64,000 bases of DNA from Diplocloster hominis (GCF_032380655.1 NZ_JAWDIY010000023.1:20329-84328), one strand, 5' to 3'; shown: positions 1 to 8,461, counted from the first letter of the stretch. The notes: generated by a model not told the origin, from the sequence alone. Translations and numbers: made by a program.

Positions 1-1
1 A

Positions 2-1060
2 CCCTTGTCCGACTGTGTGAGAATACAGTCCACCAGCGGGACGACAGGACGCCGGGTGGTGGCGTTTTACACCCAGCATGACCTGGACCTGTGGGATGAC
101 TGCTGTGCCCGCGCGATTGTCGCGGCCGGCGGGACTAAGGATGATGTTGTTCATGTGTGCTACGGCTATGGATTATTTACCGGAGGTCCCGGCTTAAACG
201 GGGGGTCCCACAAGGTAGGTTCCCTGACCCTTCCCATGTCCTCGGGAAATACGGACCGCCAGATCCAGTTCATGTGTGATCTGGGCTCCACGATTCTGTG
301 CTGTACTCCCTCCTATGCCGCTTATCTGGCGGAGAGTATCTATGAGAGGGGCCTGCAGGATCAGATTAAGTTAAAAGCAGGTATCTTCGGAGCGGAAGCC
401 TGGAGTGAAGAGATGCGCCAGGACATCCAGAATAAATTACATATCAAAGCCTATGACATCTACGGCCTGACCGAGATCTCAGGCCCGGGCGTATCCTTTG
501 AGTGCAGCGCCCAGGGCGGTATGCATGTAAATGAAGACCATTTCATCGCGGAGATCATCGATCCGGTGACTGGAGAAGTCCTGCCTGACGGGGAAAAAGG
601 GGAGCTGGTATTCACCAGCATCACGAAGCAGGCATTCCCGCTTCTTCGCTACCGCACCAGGGACATCTGTGTGCTGAACCGGGAGAAATGTTCCTGCGGC
701 AGAACCCACGTGCGCATGTCCAAACCTATGGGCCGGAGCGACGATATGCTGATCGTCAAGGGCGTCAACGTATTCCCGTCCCAGATCGAGACCGTATTGC
801 TGAACAAGGGATATCCGGCCAACTACCAGATTATCGTGACCCGTGAGAACAACAGCGACAAGCTGGAAGTCCTGGTAGAGATGACCCCTGAGATGTTCTC
901 CGACGAACTGTCCAAGATTACGGTAAGAGAGAAAGAATTAAACGGCGCGTTAAAGGCTATGCTGGGCATCTACGCGGTTGTGAAACTGGTCGCGCCTAAG
1001 AGTATCACCAGAAGTGAAGGAAAGGCTGTCCGCGTGATCGATAAGCGGAATCTATACTAA
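2..1060 (+). CDS. paaK: Phenylacetate-CoA ligase, 5' end cut by window
   Basis: Adenylate-forming enzyme that activates an aryl-acetate to its CoA thioester with ATP. The reading frame is open to the window edge, so about 80 N-terminal residues are missing compared with the usual ~430. Visible motifs are the phosphate-binding loop STSGTTGRR right at the start, the adenylate motif YGLTEISGPG, and the C-terminal AMP-binding domain beginning near MGRSDDMLIVKGVNVFP. A CxC pair (EKCSCGR) is typical of the family. In Clostridia this gene commonly follows indolepyruvate:ferredoxin oxidoreductase genes and precedes an ACT-domain gene; the ACT gene is present 20 bp downstream. The family is sure; the true substrate (phenylacetate, indoleacetate or another aryl acid) is inferred. 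Confidence 0.93.
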   Translation, partial: PLSDCVRIQSTSGTTGRRVVAFYTQHDLDLWDDCCARAIVAAGGTKDDVVHVCYGYGLFTGGPGLNGGSHKVGSLTLPMSSGNTDRQIQFMCDLGSTILCCTPSYAAYLAESIYERGLQDQIKLKAGIFGAEAWSEEMRQDIQNKLHIKAYDIYGLTEISGPGVSFECSAQGGMHVNEDHFIAEIIDPVTGEVLPDGEKGELVFTSITKQAFPLLRYRTRDICVLNREKCSCGRTHVRMSKPMGRSDDMLIVKGVNVFPSQIETVLLNKGYPANYQIIVTRENNSDKLEVLVEMTPEMFSDELSKITVREKELNGALKAMLGIYAVVKLVAPKSITRSEGKAVRVIDKRNLY

Positions 1061-1080
1061 TCCATTAGGAGGAGAAACTT

Positions 1081-1521
1081 ATGACAGCAAAACAAATATC
1101 TGTATTTCTGGAAAATAAGCCCGGACAGCTGACGGAATTCGCCAAACTGCTGGAGCAGCACGGGATCAATATGCATGCGCTGTGCGTGGCGGACGCCAAG
1201 GATTTCGGAATCTTAAGAATCATCGTGGATGATTCCTACAAAACCGCCTGTGTCCTGAAAGAAGCGGATTACGTATTCTCCATCACGCCGGTACTGGCGG
1301 TAGAGATGCCGGATAAACCCGGCAGCCTGGCCAAAATACTGGATCTGCTGGCAGAAAATGAGATCAATCTGGAATACACCTACGCCTTTACCTCCCGAAA
1401 AGAAGGCTATGCTTATATGATCCTTCGGGTAACCGACAATGAAAGAGCCATCGAAGTGCTGGGCGAGAACGGTGTGAAACTGATCTGCCAGCATGATATG
1501 GGTGGGATCTTCTGCCAATAA
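1081..1521 (+). CDS. Tandem ACT-domain protein
   Basis: 146 residues made of two ACT domains, about 3-70 and 71-142, each starting with the motif that binds small ligands between strand 1 and helix 1 (ENKPGQL at ~11, EMPDKPGSL at ~76). There is no catalytic domain, so a regulatory amino-acid sensor role is inferred. A strong AGGAGG precedes the ATG. It is probably co-transcribed with the upstream ligase; this pairing is common in clostridial aromatic amino-acid fermentation clusters. The exact partner and ligand are unknown. Confidence 0.85.
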   Translation: MTAKQISVFLENKPGQLTEFAKLLEQHGINMHALCVADAKDFGILRIIVDDSYKTACVLKEADYVFSITPVLAVEMPDKPGSLAKILDLLAENEINLEYTYAFTSRKEGYAYMILRVTDNERAIEVLGENGVKLICQHDMGGIFCQ

Positions 1522-1545
1522 GGGGGATTTTATTTACTAAGGTCC

Positions 1546-1828
1546 GGAGCGTTCTGCCGCAAAGGCAGGCTTGCCGGGAGGGGCAAAAAAGAAACGGCCC
1601 CCAAACCGCTTCGGCCAGACCTAAGAACGGGTAACTACGAAGAGGACGAAACCTCTGATTAGCAGGACCCGGGGCAAACTCGCCGGAATACGGCTCAGAC
1701 AGTGCCCCGGGTCCTGCGAGGTTTCGTCCTCTTCTGCGTAACCCGTTCTAAGGTCCGACCTCAAGCGGTTTGGGGGCCGTTTCTTTTTTGCCCCTCCCGG
1801 CAAGCCTGCCTTTGCGGCAGAACGCTCC
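1546..1828 (+). repeat. Family-1 long palindromic element, copy A
   Basis: Intergenic element between the ends of two convergent genes. Perfect 63-bp arms (1546-1608 and 1766-1828) enclose a 157-nt core (1609-1765). The core starts CTTCGGCC and ends CTCAAG. It contains a one-sided bulge (TGATTA, TTATTA in other copies) before GCAGG, a G+C stem, and a terminal loop AACTCGCC...CGGCTCAGACAG. Stem bases differ from the other copies but pairing is kept (for example CGAAACCTC with GAGGTTTCG where others have AGAACCTC with GAGGTTCT). Homology to other copies continues outside the arms: AAGGTCC on the left, TGCTTT followed by a GCTT/AAGC mini-hairpin on the right. Orientation is given by the TTATTA-GCAGG strand. 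Confidence 0.9.
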
Positions 1829-1880
1829 TGCTTTGGTGCCCAAGCCCCCGCTGCTTCCCTCTCCTCCCGTCGCTCCAACG

Positions 1881-2339
1881 CTAGGAGTTTTGTTTCAGCA
1901 GCAGTTTTTCTTCTTCCGTAATGGAATCTGCCATTTTTTTGGACAGATTAAAATATTCGTCTATTTCGTTTGGTTCAAAATGGGAAAATACCCGGTTCAT
2001 GAAGGTTGTTATGATTTCGATATTGTCATTTAGGACGGTACGGCCGTATTCTGTGATAAGGACATATGTGATCCTGCGGTCCTGACGGTCAGTCAGACGC
2101 TGGATACAGCCTTTCATTGCTAATTTGCGTAACGTACGGGATATCGCGGGTAGTGTTACACCCAGCTGTTTTGCGATGTCGGAGACGGTAATGTATTGTC
2201 CCGGATGGGATTCGGAGGCTTTCCATAGGATATCTAGTATAGCCAGTTCCCCGTGGGGCAGGATATTGAGGGAATCGGAAAGGTTTAATAACTTCAATTT
2301 TCGGATAATATCATACTGTCGGTTGATTTTTTCCAGCAT
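1881..2339 (-). CDS. MarR family transcriptional regulator
   Basis: 152 residues with the MarR winged-helix fold: recognition region VSDIAKQLGVTLPAISRTLRKLAMKG (~53-78) followed by the wing LTDRQDRRITYVLIT. It is divergent from a second MarR gene and ABC exporter operon starting at 2646 and reads toward palindrome A. It probably controls itself and/or the divergent exporter operon; the ligand is unknown. The intergenic region holds the operator candidates. Family assignment is firm; the regulon is inferred from position only. Confidence 0.87.
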   Translation of the reverse strand: MLEKINRQYDIIRKLKLLNLSDSLNILPHGELAILDILWKASESHPGQYITVSDIAKQLGVTLPAISRTLRKLAMKGCIQRLTDRQDRRITYVLITEYGRTVLNDNIEIITTFMNRVFSHFEPNEIDEYFNLSKKMADSITEEEKLLLKQNS

Positions 2340-2555
2340 TGCCGGCTCCTTTTTCTTTTGTAAAAGTCAGAGACTGCAGACAAATACGCCGCAGCCGGGG
2401 ATTTTTGAGTTTTCTGAACGGGAATCTTGTGAAATCTAACTATAAAGTATAATAATATAGATCAAATTTAGTGTCAATAAAGTTTGTGGAATCGATATCA
2501 TATAAATTGACGAAAGACATACCTTTTGTAAATAATTCTTTAACTATTTTAGATA

Positions 2556-2610
2556 TTGACAGTAGTTCATATCGGAGTTAAAATTTTACAATGTAAATAG
2601 ATAACATTGT
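2556..2610 (+). promoter_or_regulatory. Promoter and dyad operator of marR-ABC operon
   Basis: TTGACA at 2556-2561 and TAAAAT at 2579-2584, spaced 17 bp, form a near-consensus sigma-A promoter. An inverted repeat ACAATGT-N9-ACATTGT (2588-2610) covers the predicted transcription start. MarR proteins usually bind such dyads, so autoregulation is likely. The dyad also overlaps a possible upstream TTG start (2607), which favours the ATG at 2646 as the real start. Confidence 0.7.
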
Positions 2611-2645
2611 TAAATATTTATTTTGATACGGAAAGGAATGAGGAA

Positions 2646-3116
2646 ATGGACCGAGGAGGGGTAACCGAAGAGCTGTTAAAAGCTGCCGGTAGAATGAGAC
2701 GAGTAAGGCTCAGTGTGCTGTTTCCGGATATTTCTCAGGGAGAATTCCTGGCTTTGGAAGTCATATACCGCTATACGCTGATCCAGGATAACGGAAGGAA
2801 GATCTGCGTATCGGATCTGGCCAAAAATATGAAGATCGCGTCCTCAGCAGTTTCCAGAATGCTGCATACACTGGAAGAGCGGGGATTGATCAGCAGAGAG
2901 GTGGACAGAAAGGACAGGAGAAATACCTATGTATTCCTGACGGAGGCCGGACGGCAGAAGCATCAGGATGCAGTGGACACGATGGATGAATTTTTGAAAA
3001 GTGTAGTAAACCGTATGAAGGAGGAGGATATCCGCCAGCTGATTGTATTGTGGAATGAGTTAGCGGATATTATTGATGATGAGTTAGACAGCAGGACGAA
3101 AGGAGAGAGACGATGA
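2646..3116 (+). CDS. MarR family regulator of the adjacent ABC exporter
   Basis: 156 residues from the ATG at 2646. A TTG 39 bp upstream is in frame but sits inside the putative operator and promoter start region. The winged helix is clear: VSDLAKNMKIASSAVSRMLHTLEERGLISREVDRKDRRNTYVFLTEAG. Its stop overlaps the start of the following ABC gene by 4 bp (ATGA), so translation is coupled. This marR-ABC-ABC order is common in Firmicutes for drug-responsive exporters. Repression relieved by an exported compound is inferred. Confidence 0.88.
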   Translation: MDRGGVTEELLKAAGRMRRVRLSVLFPDISQGEFLALEVIYRYTLIQDNGRKICVSDLAKNMKIASSAVSRMLHTLEERGLISREVDRKDRRNTYVFLTEAGRQKHQDAVDTMDEFLKSVVNRMKEEDIRQLIVLWNELADIIDDELDSRTKGERR

Positions 3117-5269
3117 CAAAATTATTCAAGTACCTGCGCGATGTTAAGGGTATGGTGGTACTGATTATAGCCTTACTGGTTATTCAGGCGTACTGTGACC
3201 TGGCATTGCCCCAATATACGTCCAATATTGTAGATGTCGGAATACAGCAGGGGGGCATCGAATATGTGGCCCCGGAGAAAATGAGACCGGAGACCTTTGA
3301 GAACCTGAGCTGTTTTCTGGACGATGCGCAGATTAAGACATTGACGGCCAGTTATGACCAGGATGCGGACGGCAATTATGTGTTAAATACCAAAAATAAA
3401 AAGACCCTGGAACAGCTGGATGAGATGCTGGGTACTCCCATGATACTGATCTCATCTGTGGAGGAATCCGGGAAGATGACCATGGAGTCGCTGAAGGGCA
3501 TGATCGATTCCGGACAGATGACGAAAGATCAGGTCCTGAAAATGAAGGATCAGGCTTTAAGCCAGATGGGAGATCTGCAGGAATCCCTGATTACCCAAAA
3601 GGCGATCTTATTTGTGAAAGCCGAGTATGAAGCGCTGGGAATCGATATGGGCGCTTATCAGACCCATTATCTGCTGAAATCCGGCGGAATTATGCTTTTA
3701 TATACGCTGGTGATGGTGATTGCGGCCATACTGGCCGGTATGCTGGGCTCTTATTCCGCGGCCAGGATCGGGCGGAATCTGCGCAGCCGGATGTTTCAGA
3801 AAGTGGTTGATTTCTCCGGGAATGAGCTGGATCATTTTTCTACTGCTTCCCTGATCACCAGAAGTACCAATGATATCCAGCAGGTGCAGATGACAACGGT
3901 TATGATGCTGCGTTTCGTCATATATGCTCCTATTCTGGGAATCGGCGGTATTATCAAAGTGGCCGGTACCAGGACAGGGATGGGATGGATCATCGGTGTC
4001 TCGGTGGGAGCCAGTATACTTCTGGTTGCGGTATTGATGTCCGCCGCTATGCCGAAGTTCAAAAAGATGCAGCTTCTTGTGGATAAACTGAACCTGGTGT
4101 CCCGGGAGATTCTGACCGGACTTCCGGTGATCCGGGCGTTCAGCCGGGAACGCTTTGAAGAAAAGCGGTTTGAGAAGGCCAACAAAGACCTGATGTCAAC
4201 CCAGCTGTTTACCAACCGGATCATGACATTTATGATGCCCGCTATGATGCTGGTGATGAACTGCACCACGGTTCTGATCGTCTGGGTGGGAGCGCAGGGA
4301 ATCGATCTGGGGAATCTGCAGGTCGGTGATATGATGGCATTTATCACTTATACGATGCAGATTATCATGTCCTTCCTGATGATTACCATGATGTCCGTCA
4401 TGCTGCCCCGGGCAGGAGTCGCGGCAGTCCGGATCGACGAGGTTATGCAGACGTCATGTTCGATACAGGATAAAGAGAAGAACCTGGATGAAAAGCTGAC
4501 TGAATGCCGGGGGGTATTGACTTTTGAGGACGTATCGTTCCACTATCCCGGAGCGCAGGAGAATACCCTTCACCACTTAAACTTCACGGCAAAGCCCGGT
4601 GAAACGACAGCGATTATCGGCAGTACCGGCTGCGGAAAGTCCACCCTGATCCATCTGATCCCCAGATTTTACGATGTAACCGGAGGCCGGATCACGCTGG
4701 ACGGCGTGGATATCCGGGATCTGTCCCAGCATAAGCTAAGAGAGCTTCTCGGCTTTGTACCCCAGAAGGGAATGCTGTTTTCCGGAAATATTGAATCCAA
4801 TATCAAATTCGCCGGCGGGGACACGATAACGGACGAGGCCATGGTACAGGCGGCTGAGATCGCTCAGGCGGTGGAATTCATAGATTCCAAGCCGGAACAG
4901 TACAAGAGCCGTATATCCGAAGGCGGAACGAATGTGTCCGGCGGCCAGAAGCAGAGGCTGTCCATCGCCAGGGCGATCGCGAAGAATCCGAAGGTATTTC
5001 TGTTTGACGACAGTTTTTCTGCGCTGGACTATAAGACCGACGTGGTTCTGCGTAAAGCCCTGAATGAGAAGGTTCAGGGTGCGACCGTTATTATCGTGGC
5101 CCAGCGGATCAGTACCATCCTCCACGCAGATCAGATCATCGTGCTGGATGAAGGCAGGATCGTGGGGATGGGAAATCATGAGGAATTGCTGGAAAACTGT
5201 GAAACCTATCAGGAAATCGCGAAATCGCAGCTCTCGGAGAAAGAACTGAAAGGAGGCCGCGCATCATGA
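3113..5269 (+). CDS. Heterodimeric ABC exporter subunit with degenerate ATP site
   Basis: 718 residues: six-helix exporter membrane domain fused to an ATPase domain. Walker A GSTGCGKST (~502), signature VSGGQKQR and D-loop SALD are normal. Walker B ends in FLFDDS (Asp instead of the catalytic Glu) and the H-loop is AQRIS (Gln instead of His). This is the pattern of the non-hydrolysing site in heterodimeric exporters such as BmrC/BmrD or TM287/288. Between TM1 and TM2 (~38-190) there is a large extra-membrane insertion of about 150 residues, rich in charged helices, as in BmrD-like subunits. Overlaps marR and the partner gene by 4 bp each. Substrate unknown; multidrug or peptide export is plausible. 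Confidence 0.9.
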   Translation: MTKLFKYLRDVKGMVVLIIALLVIQAYCDLALPQYTSNIVDVGIQQGGIEYVAPEKMRPETFENLSCFLDDAQIKTLTASYDQDADGNYVLNTKNKKTLEQLDEMLGTPMILISSVEESGKMTMESLKGMIDSGQMTKDQVLKMKDQALSQMGDLQESLITQKAILFVKAEYEALGIDMGAYQTHYLLKSGGIMLLYTLVMVIAAILAGMLGSYSAARIGRNLRSRMFQKVVDFSGNELDHFSTASLITRSTNDIQQVQMTTVMMLRFVIYAPILGIGGIIKVAGTRTGMGWIIGVSVGASILLVAVLMSAAMPKFKKMQLLVDKLNLVSREILTGLPVIRAFSRERFEEKRFEKANKDLMSTQLFTNRIMTFMMPAMMLVMNCTTVLIVWVGAQGIDLGNLQVGDMMAFITYTMQIIMSFLMITMMSVMLPRAGVAAVRIDEVMQTSCSIQDKEKNLDEKLTECRGVLTFEDVSFHYPGAQENTLHHLNFTAKPGETTAIIGSTGCGKSTLIHLIPRFYDVTGGRITLDGVDIRDLSQHKLRELLGFVPQKGMLFSGNIESNIKFAGGDTITDEAMVQAAEIAQAVEFIDSKPEQYKSRISEGGTNVSGGQKQRLSIARAIAKNPKVFLFDDSFSALDYKTDVVLRKALNEKVQGATVIIVAQRISTILHADQIIVLDEGRIVGMGNHEELLENCETYQEIAKSQLSEKELKGGRAS

Positions 5270-7110
5270 GTAAAAAAGATGACAGCAGCAGTGCAAGGCC
5301 CATGGGGCCCAGACATGGAATGGTGCCGGGCGAAAAGGCAAAAGATTTTAAAGGAACCATTGTAAAATTATTAAAATATATGAGTAAATATAAAGTAGGA
5401 ATTGTCTTTGTGCTGATTTTTGCCATAGGCAGCACTGCTTTTAACATCGCCGGTCCGAAGGTGCTGAGTAAGGCGATCACCGAGATTTTCAACGGGCTGA
5501 TGGGCAAGATATCCGGTTCGGGAGGCATTGATTTTACAAAGATAGGGCGGATTCTGCTGATCATGCTGGGCCTGTATCTGATCAGTTCCCTGTTTTCCTT
5601 CGTACAGGGCTGGATCATGACTGGTATCTCCCAGAAACTCTGCTTCCGGTTCCGCAAGGAGATTTCGGAAAAGATCAACCGGATGCCCATGAAATATTTT
5701 GAGTCCAAGACGGTGGGCGAAGTCCTCTCCAGAATCACCAACGATGTGGATACTCTGGGTATGAGCTTAAATCAGAGTGTTACCCAGCTGATCACCTCCG
5801 TCACCATGATCATCGGCGTGCTGATCATGATGTTAAGCATAAGCCCGCTGATGACGCTGATCGCGCTGGTCATCCTGCCGATCTCCGTATTGCTGATCGG
5901 CATCGTTGTAAAAATGTCACAGAAATATTTCATTACCCAGCAAAAATATCTGGGTAAGGTAAACGGCCAGGTGGAAGAGGTGTTCAGCGGCCACAATATC
6001 GTCAAAGCCTTCAACCGGGAGAAAGCTGCTATTCAGGAGTTCGATGAAACCAACGATGTGCTGTTCCAGTCAGCCTGGAAGTCCCAGTTCCTGTCCGGAA
6101 TGATGCAGCCGATTATGATGTTCGTGGGAAACCTGGGCTACGTGGCAGTGGCGGTCAGCGGAAGTATTCTGGCGGTCAAACGGGTCATAGAAGTCGGCGA
6201 CATCCAGGCATTTATCCAGTATGTCCGTAACTTTACGCAGCCGATCTCGCAGCTGGCGCAGGTCTCCAATATGCTTCAGTCCACAGCGGCCGCGTCGGAG
6301 CGTGTTTTCGAGTTCCTGAATGAGGAAGAAGAAATTGACAATGTAGAGAACCCGGTATCCGTAGATGAAATTCAGGGCAGGGTCACTTTTGAACACGTCC
6401 ATTTCGGTTATAATCCGGATAAAATTATCATCAATGATTTCAGCTGCGAGGTAGAGCCTGGTCAGACCGTGGCCATCGTCGGGCCCACCGGGGCCGGTAA
6501 GACCACTATGGTGAAGCTGCTGATGCGCTTCTATGACGTAAACGGCGGCTGTATCAAAGTTGACGGCCATGACATCCGGGATTTCAACCGCAGTGAATTA
6601 AGGGAGAGCTTCGGAATGGTACTCCAGGACACCTGGCTGTTCAAGGGGACGATTATGGAAAATATCCGTTACGGCAGGTTGGACGCCACAGACGAGGAAG
6701 TCATCGCTGCAGCCAAAGCGGCCCATGCCCATCATTTCATACAGACATTGCCCGGAGGCTATCAGATGGAGCTGAATGAAGAGGCCGATAATGTCTCGCA
6801 GGGACAAAAACAGCTCTTAACCATTGCCCGTGCCATACTGGCGGACAATAAAATACTGATTCTGGATGAGGCGACCAGTTCCGTTGATACCAGAACCGAG
6901 GCCCGGATTCAGAAAGCCATGAATAATCTGATGAGAGGCAGGACCAGTTTTGTCATTGCCCACAGACTGTCCACGATCAAGGACGCGGACCTGATCCTGG
7001 TCATGAAAGACGGTGATATCATCGAGCAGGGCAGCCACGAAGAACTCCTGGCGAAAAATGGTTTCTACGCAGAACTCTACAACTCCCAGTTTGAGGAAGC
7101 GATCGCATAA
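5266..7110 (+). CDS. Heterodimeric ABC exporter subunit with catalytic ATP site
   Basis: 614 residues: exporter membrane domain (~30-335) and ATPase domain (~375-610). Walker A GPTGAGKTT, Walker B ILILDEATS with the catalytic Glu, and H-loop AHRLST are canonical. Its signature is VSQGQKQ rather than SGGQ, as expected for the subunit that completes the partner's degenerate site. The two genes overlap by 4 bp, so an equal-ratio heterodimer is expected. An N-terminal tail rich in Ser, Pro and Lys precedes the first helix. Substrate cannot be read from sequence. Confidence 0.9.
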   Translation: MSKKDDSSSARPMGPRHGMVPGEKAKDFKGTIVKLLKYMSKYKVGIVFVLIFAIGSTAFNIAGPKVLSKAITEIFNGLMGKISGSGGIDFTKIGRILLIMLGLYLISSLFSFVQGWIMTGISQKLCFRFRKEISEKINRMPMKYFESKTVGEVLSRITNDVDTLGMSLNQSVTQLITSVTMIIGVLIMMLSISPLMTLIALVILPISVLLIGIVVKMSQKYFITQQKYLGKVNGQVEEVFSGHNIVKAFNREKAAIQEFDETNDVLFQSAWKSQFLSGMMQPIMMFVGNLGYVAVAVSGSILAVKRVIEVGDIQAFIQYVRNFTQPISQLAQVSNMLQSTAAASERVFEFLNEEEEIDNVENPVSVDEIQGRVTFEHVHFGYNPDKIIINDFSCEVEPGQTVAIVGPTGAGKTTMVKLLMRFYDVNGGCIKVDGHDIRDFNRSELRESFGMVLQDTWLFKGTIMENIRYGRLDATDEEVIAAAKAAHAHHFIQTLPGGYQMELNEEADNVSQGQKQLLTIARAILADNKILILDEATSSVDTRTEARIQKAMNNLMRGRTSFVIAHRLSTIKDADLILVMKDGDIIEQGSHEELLAKNGFYAELYNSQFEEAIA

Positions 7111-7145
7111 AGCCCGCTGCAGACGAAAAGAAAGGAAGGAGCAAC

Positions 7146-7748
7146 ATGATAAACAGAAGTGTCACCATAGGCAGACAATACTCAAGCGGCGGCAGAGAGG
7201 TCGGAAAGCTGCTGTCCAAAAAACTGGATATGCCCTATTATGACTACGAGCTGGTACTTCTGGCCGCCGAAAAATACGGCCTGAATCCCGGCGTTCTAAG
7301 GGAAAAAGACGAGATCCGGACAGACAGCCTGCTCTACAACCTGGCTGTATTAACTTCCGGAAACGCCCGGAATTTTGGAAAAGTAATGGAACCCTATGAG
7401 ATCTTCCAGGCGGAATGTGAAACCATCCGCAGATTATCAGAGCAACACCCGGCCATCTTCATCGGCCGGTGTGCCGATCTGGCGCTGATGGAGACCGGAA
7501 AACCGTTCCGTGTATTCATCTACGCCAACATGGAGGACCGGATCAAAAGAGCCCACGAAGTCGATCACATCGACATGAAAAACATAGAATCCTACATCAA
7601 AAGAAAAGACATAAAACGAAGGAGCTACTACAACTCCTTCGCCCAAACGGAGTGGGGAAGGCTGGAATCGTACGACCTGTGCCTGAACAGTTCGGCTCTG
7701 GGATATGAAAAATGTGCAGATATTATTGCAAAAGCACTTGAGGCATAA
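7146..7748 (+). CDS. Cytidylate kinase-like family protein
   Basis: 200 residues of the AAA-type nucleotide kinase fold called cytidylate kinase-like. The N-terminal loop TIGRQYSSGGREVGKLLSKKL stands where the P-loop GxxGxGKS of true Cmk would be, and the residues differ from it (SSGGREVG). The IGRCADL segment and a charged lid near RIKRAHEVD are present. Members are widespread in Clostridia, separate from the essential Cmk, and have no settled function. A clear AAGGAAGGAG precedes the ATG; it lies 35 bp after the exporter genes and may be co-transcribed with them. Confidence 0.82.
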   Translation: MINRSVTIGRQYSSGGREVGKLLSKKLDMPYYDYELVLLAAEKYGLNPGVLREKDEIRTDSLLYNLAVLTSGNARNFGKVMEPYEIFQAECETIRRLSEQHPAIFIGRCADLALMETGKPFRVFIYANMEDRIKRAHEVDHIDMKNIESYIKRKDIKRRSYYNSFAQTEWGRLESYDLCLNSSALGYEKCADIIAKALEA

Positions 7749-7772
7749 GCCTCAGTGCGAAGAACCCGGAAA

Positions 7773-8052
7773 AATTCTGTGGTCGAACTAGCCTGGAACA
7801 GGCCCTGCCCAACAAATACAGAATTCCCCGGGAGACAGAAAGAAGAACAGGGCTGCATCACGCCAAAGAGCGGGCCCTGGCAGATCTAGTTACAAAGGAT
7901 TCCGCCCCCTTATCCGCGGGCCCGGAATCCTTTGCAACTAGATCTGCCAGCCCTCGCCCTCAAGCGTGACGCAGCCCTGTTCTTCTTTCTGTCTCCCAGG
8001 GAATTTTGTATTCGTCCGTTACCCCGTCCCAGACCTCCACGCCCACAGAATT
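7773..8052. repeat. Long palindrome B, distinct from family 1
   Basis: Main arms run about 7817-7910 and 7920-8010 and pair over most of their length: GGGAGACAGAAAGAAGAAC pairs with GTTCTTCTTTCTGTCTCCC, and CTGGCAGATCTAGTT is repaired by AACTAGATCTGCCAG. A 10-bp outer pair AATTCTGTGG / CCACAGAATT (7773-7782, 8043-8052) closes the structure. The family-1 core is absent. Short family-1-like words occur (CCTCAAGCG in the right arm, AGGCCCTGCC in the left flank), so an ancient relation is possible but not shown. No coding potential is evident in 7749-8154. Confidence 0.8.
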
Positions 8053-8154
8053 CCTTCCCCTCTTAGTAAGAGAAAAACTTATCCGAACTAATCACTCCAC
8101 AGGTATAAAGCATATCAGCCCGTAGCAACTTGAAAAAAGGCTTTTGGTAAAGCA

Positions 8155-8437
8155 GGGGTGAGAGGGGTGGGGGGGATCCTTGCGGAACCGGGCGGCCGAT
8201 CTCGTGGGGGCGAATCACTTGAGACCGGGCCTTAGAACGGCTTACGCAGAAGTTGGGAGAACCTCGCAGGGCCTGGAACACTGTCCGAGCCGTACTTTGG
8301 CGAGTTTGTTCCAGGCCCTGCCAATAAGAGGTTCTCCCAACTTCGGAGTTAGCCGTTCTTAGGCCTGGTCGAAGTGATTCGCCCCCACGAGATCGGCCGC
8401 CCGGTTCCGCAAGGATCCCCCCCACCCCTCTCACCCC
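8155..8437 (-). repeat. Family-1 long palindromic element, copy C
   Basis: 283 bp, same design as copy A but inverted: perfect 63-bp arms (8155-8217 and 8375-8437) around the 157-nt core. The arm sequence is unlike A but resembles copies D and F (GAACCGGGCGG, GTGGGGGCGAATCA). In core orientation (minus strand) P3 is TTGGGAGAACCTC paired with GAGGTTCTCCCAA and P4 is GCCTGGAACA paired with TGTTCCAGGC. Its 3' side (plus 8133-8154) carries the conserved tail TGCTTTACCAAAAGCC plus a T6 run. Its 5' edge is only ~25 bp from the -35 box of the GntR operon. Confidence 0.9.
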
Positions 8438-8461
8438 GGCCCTTCACCCCCAAAAAAAACA

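Noticed and set aside
1546..1828. Family-1 elements as ordinary transcription terminators
   Set aside because: They are ten times too long, lack a T run at the main stem, and copies C, D and E lie upstream of genes. Only the small 3' tail hairpin looks terminator-like.
1621..1878. Open frames over palindromes A, C, D and E
   Set aside because: They read through perfectly inverted arms and give Arg/Pro/Gly-rich translations. The same translations appear from both strands because of the palindrome, so they are not proteins.
2607..2645. TTG start for the second marR gene
   Set aside because: It lies in the operator dyad, right after the predicted transcription start, without a ribosome site; ATG 2646 fits better.
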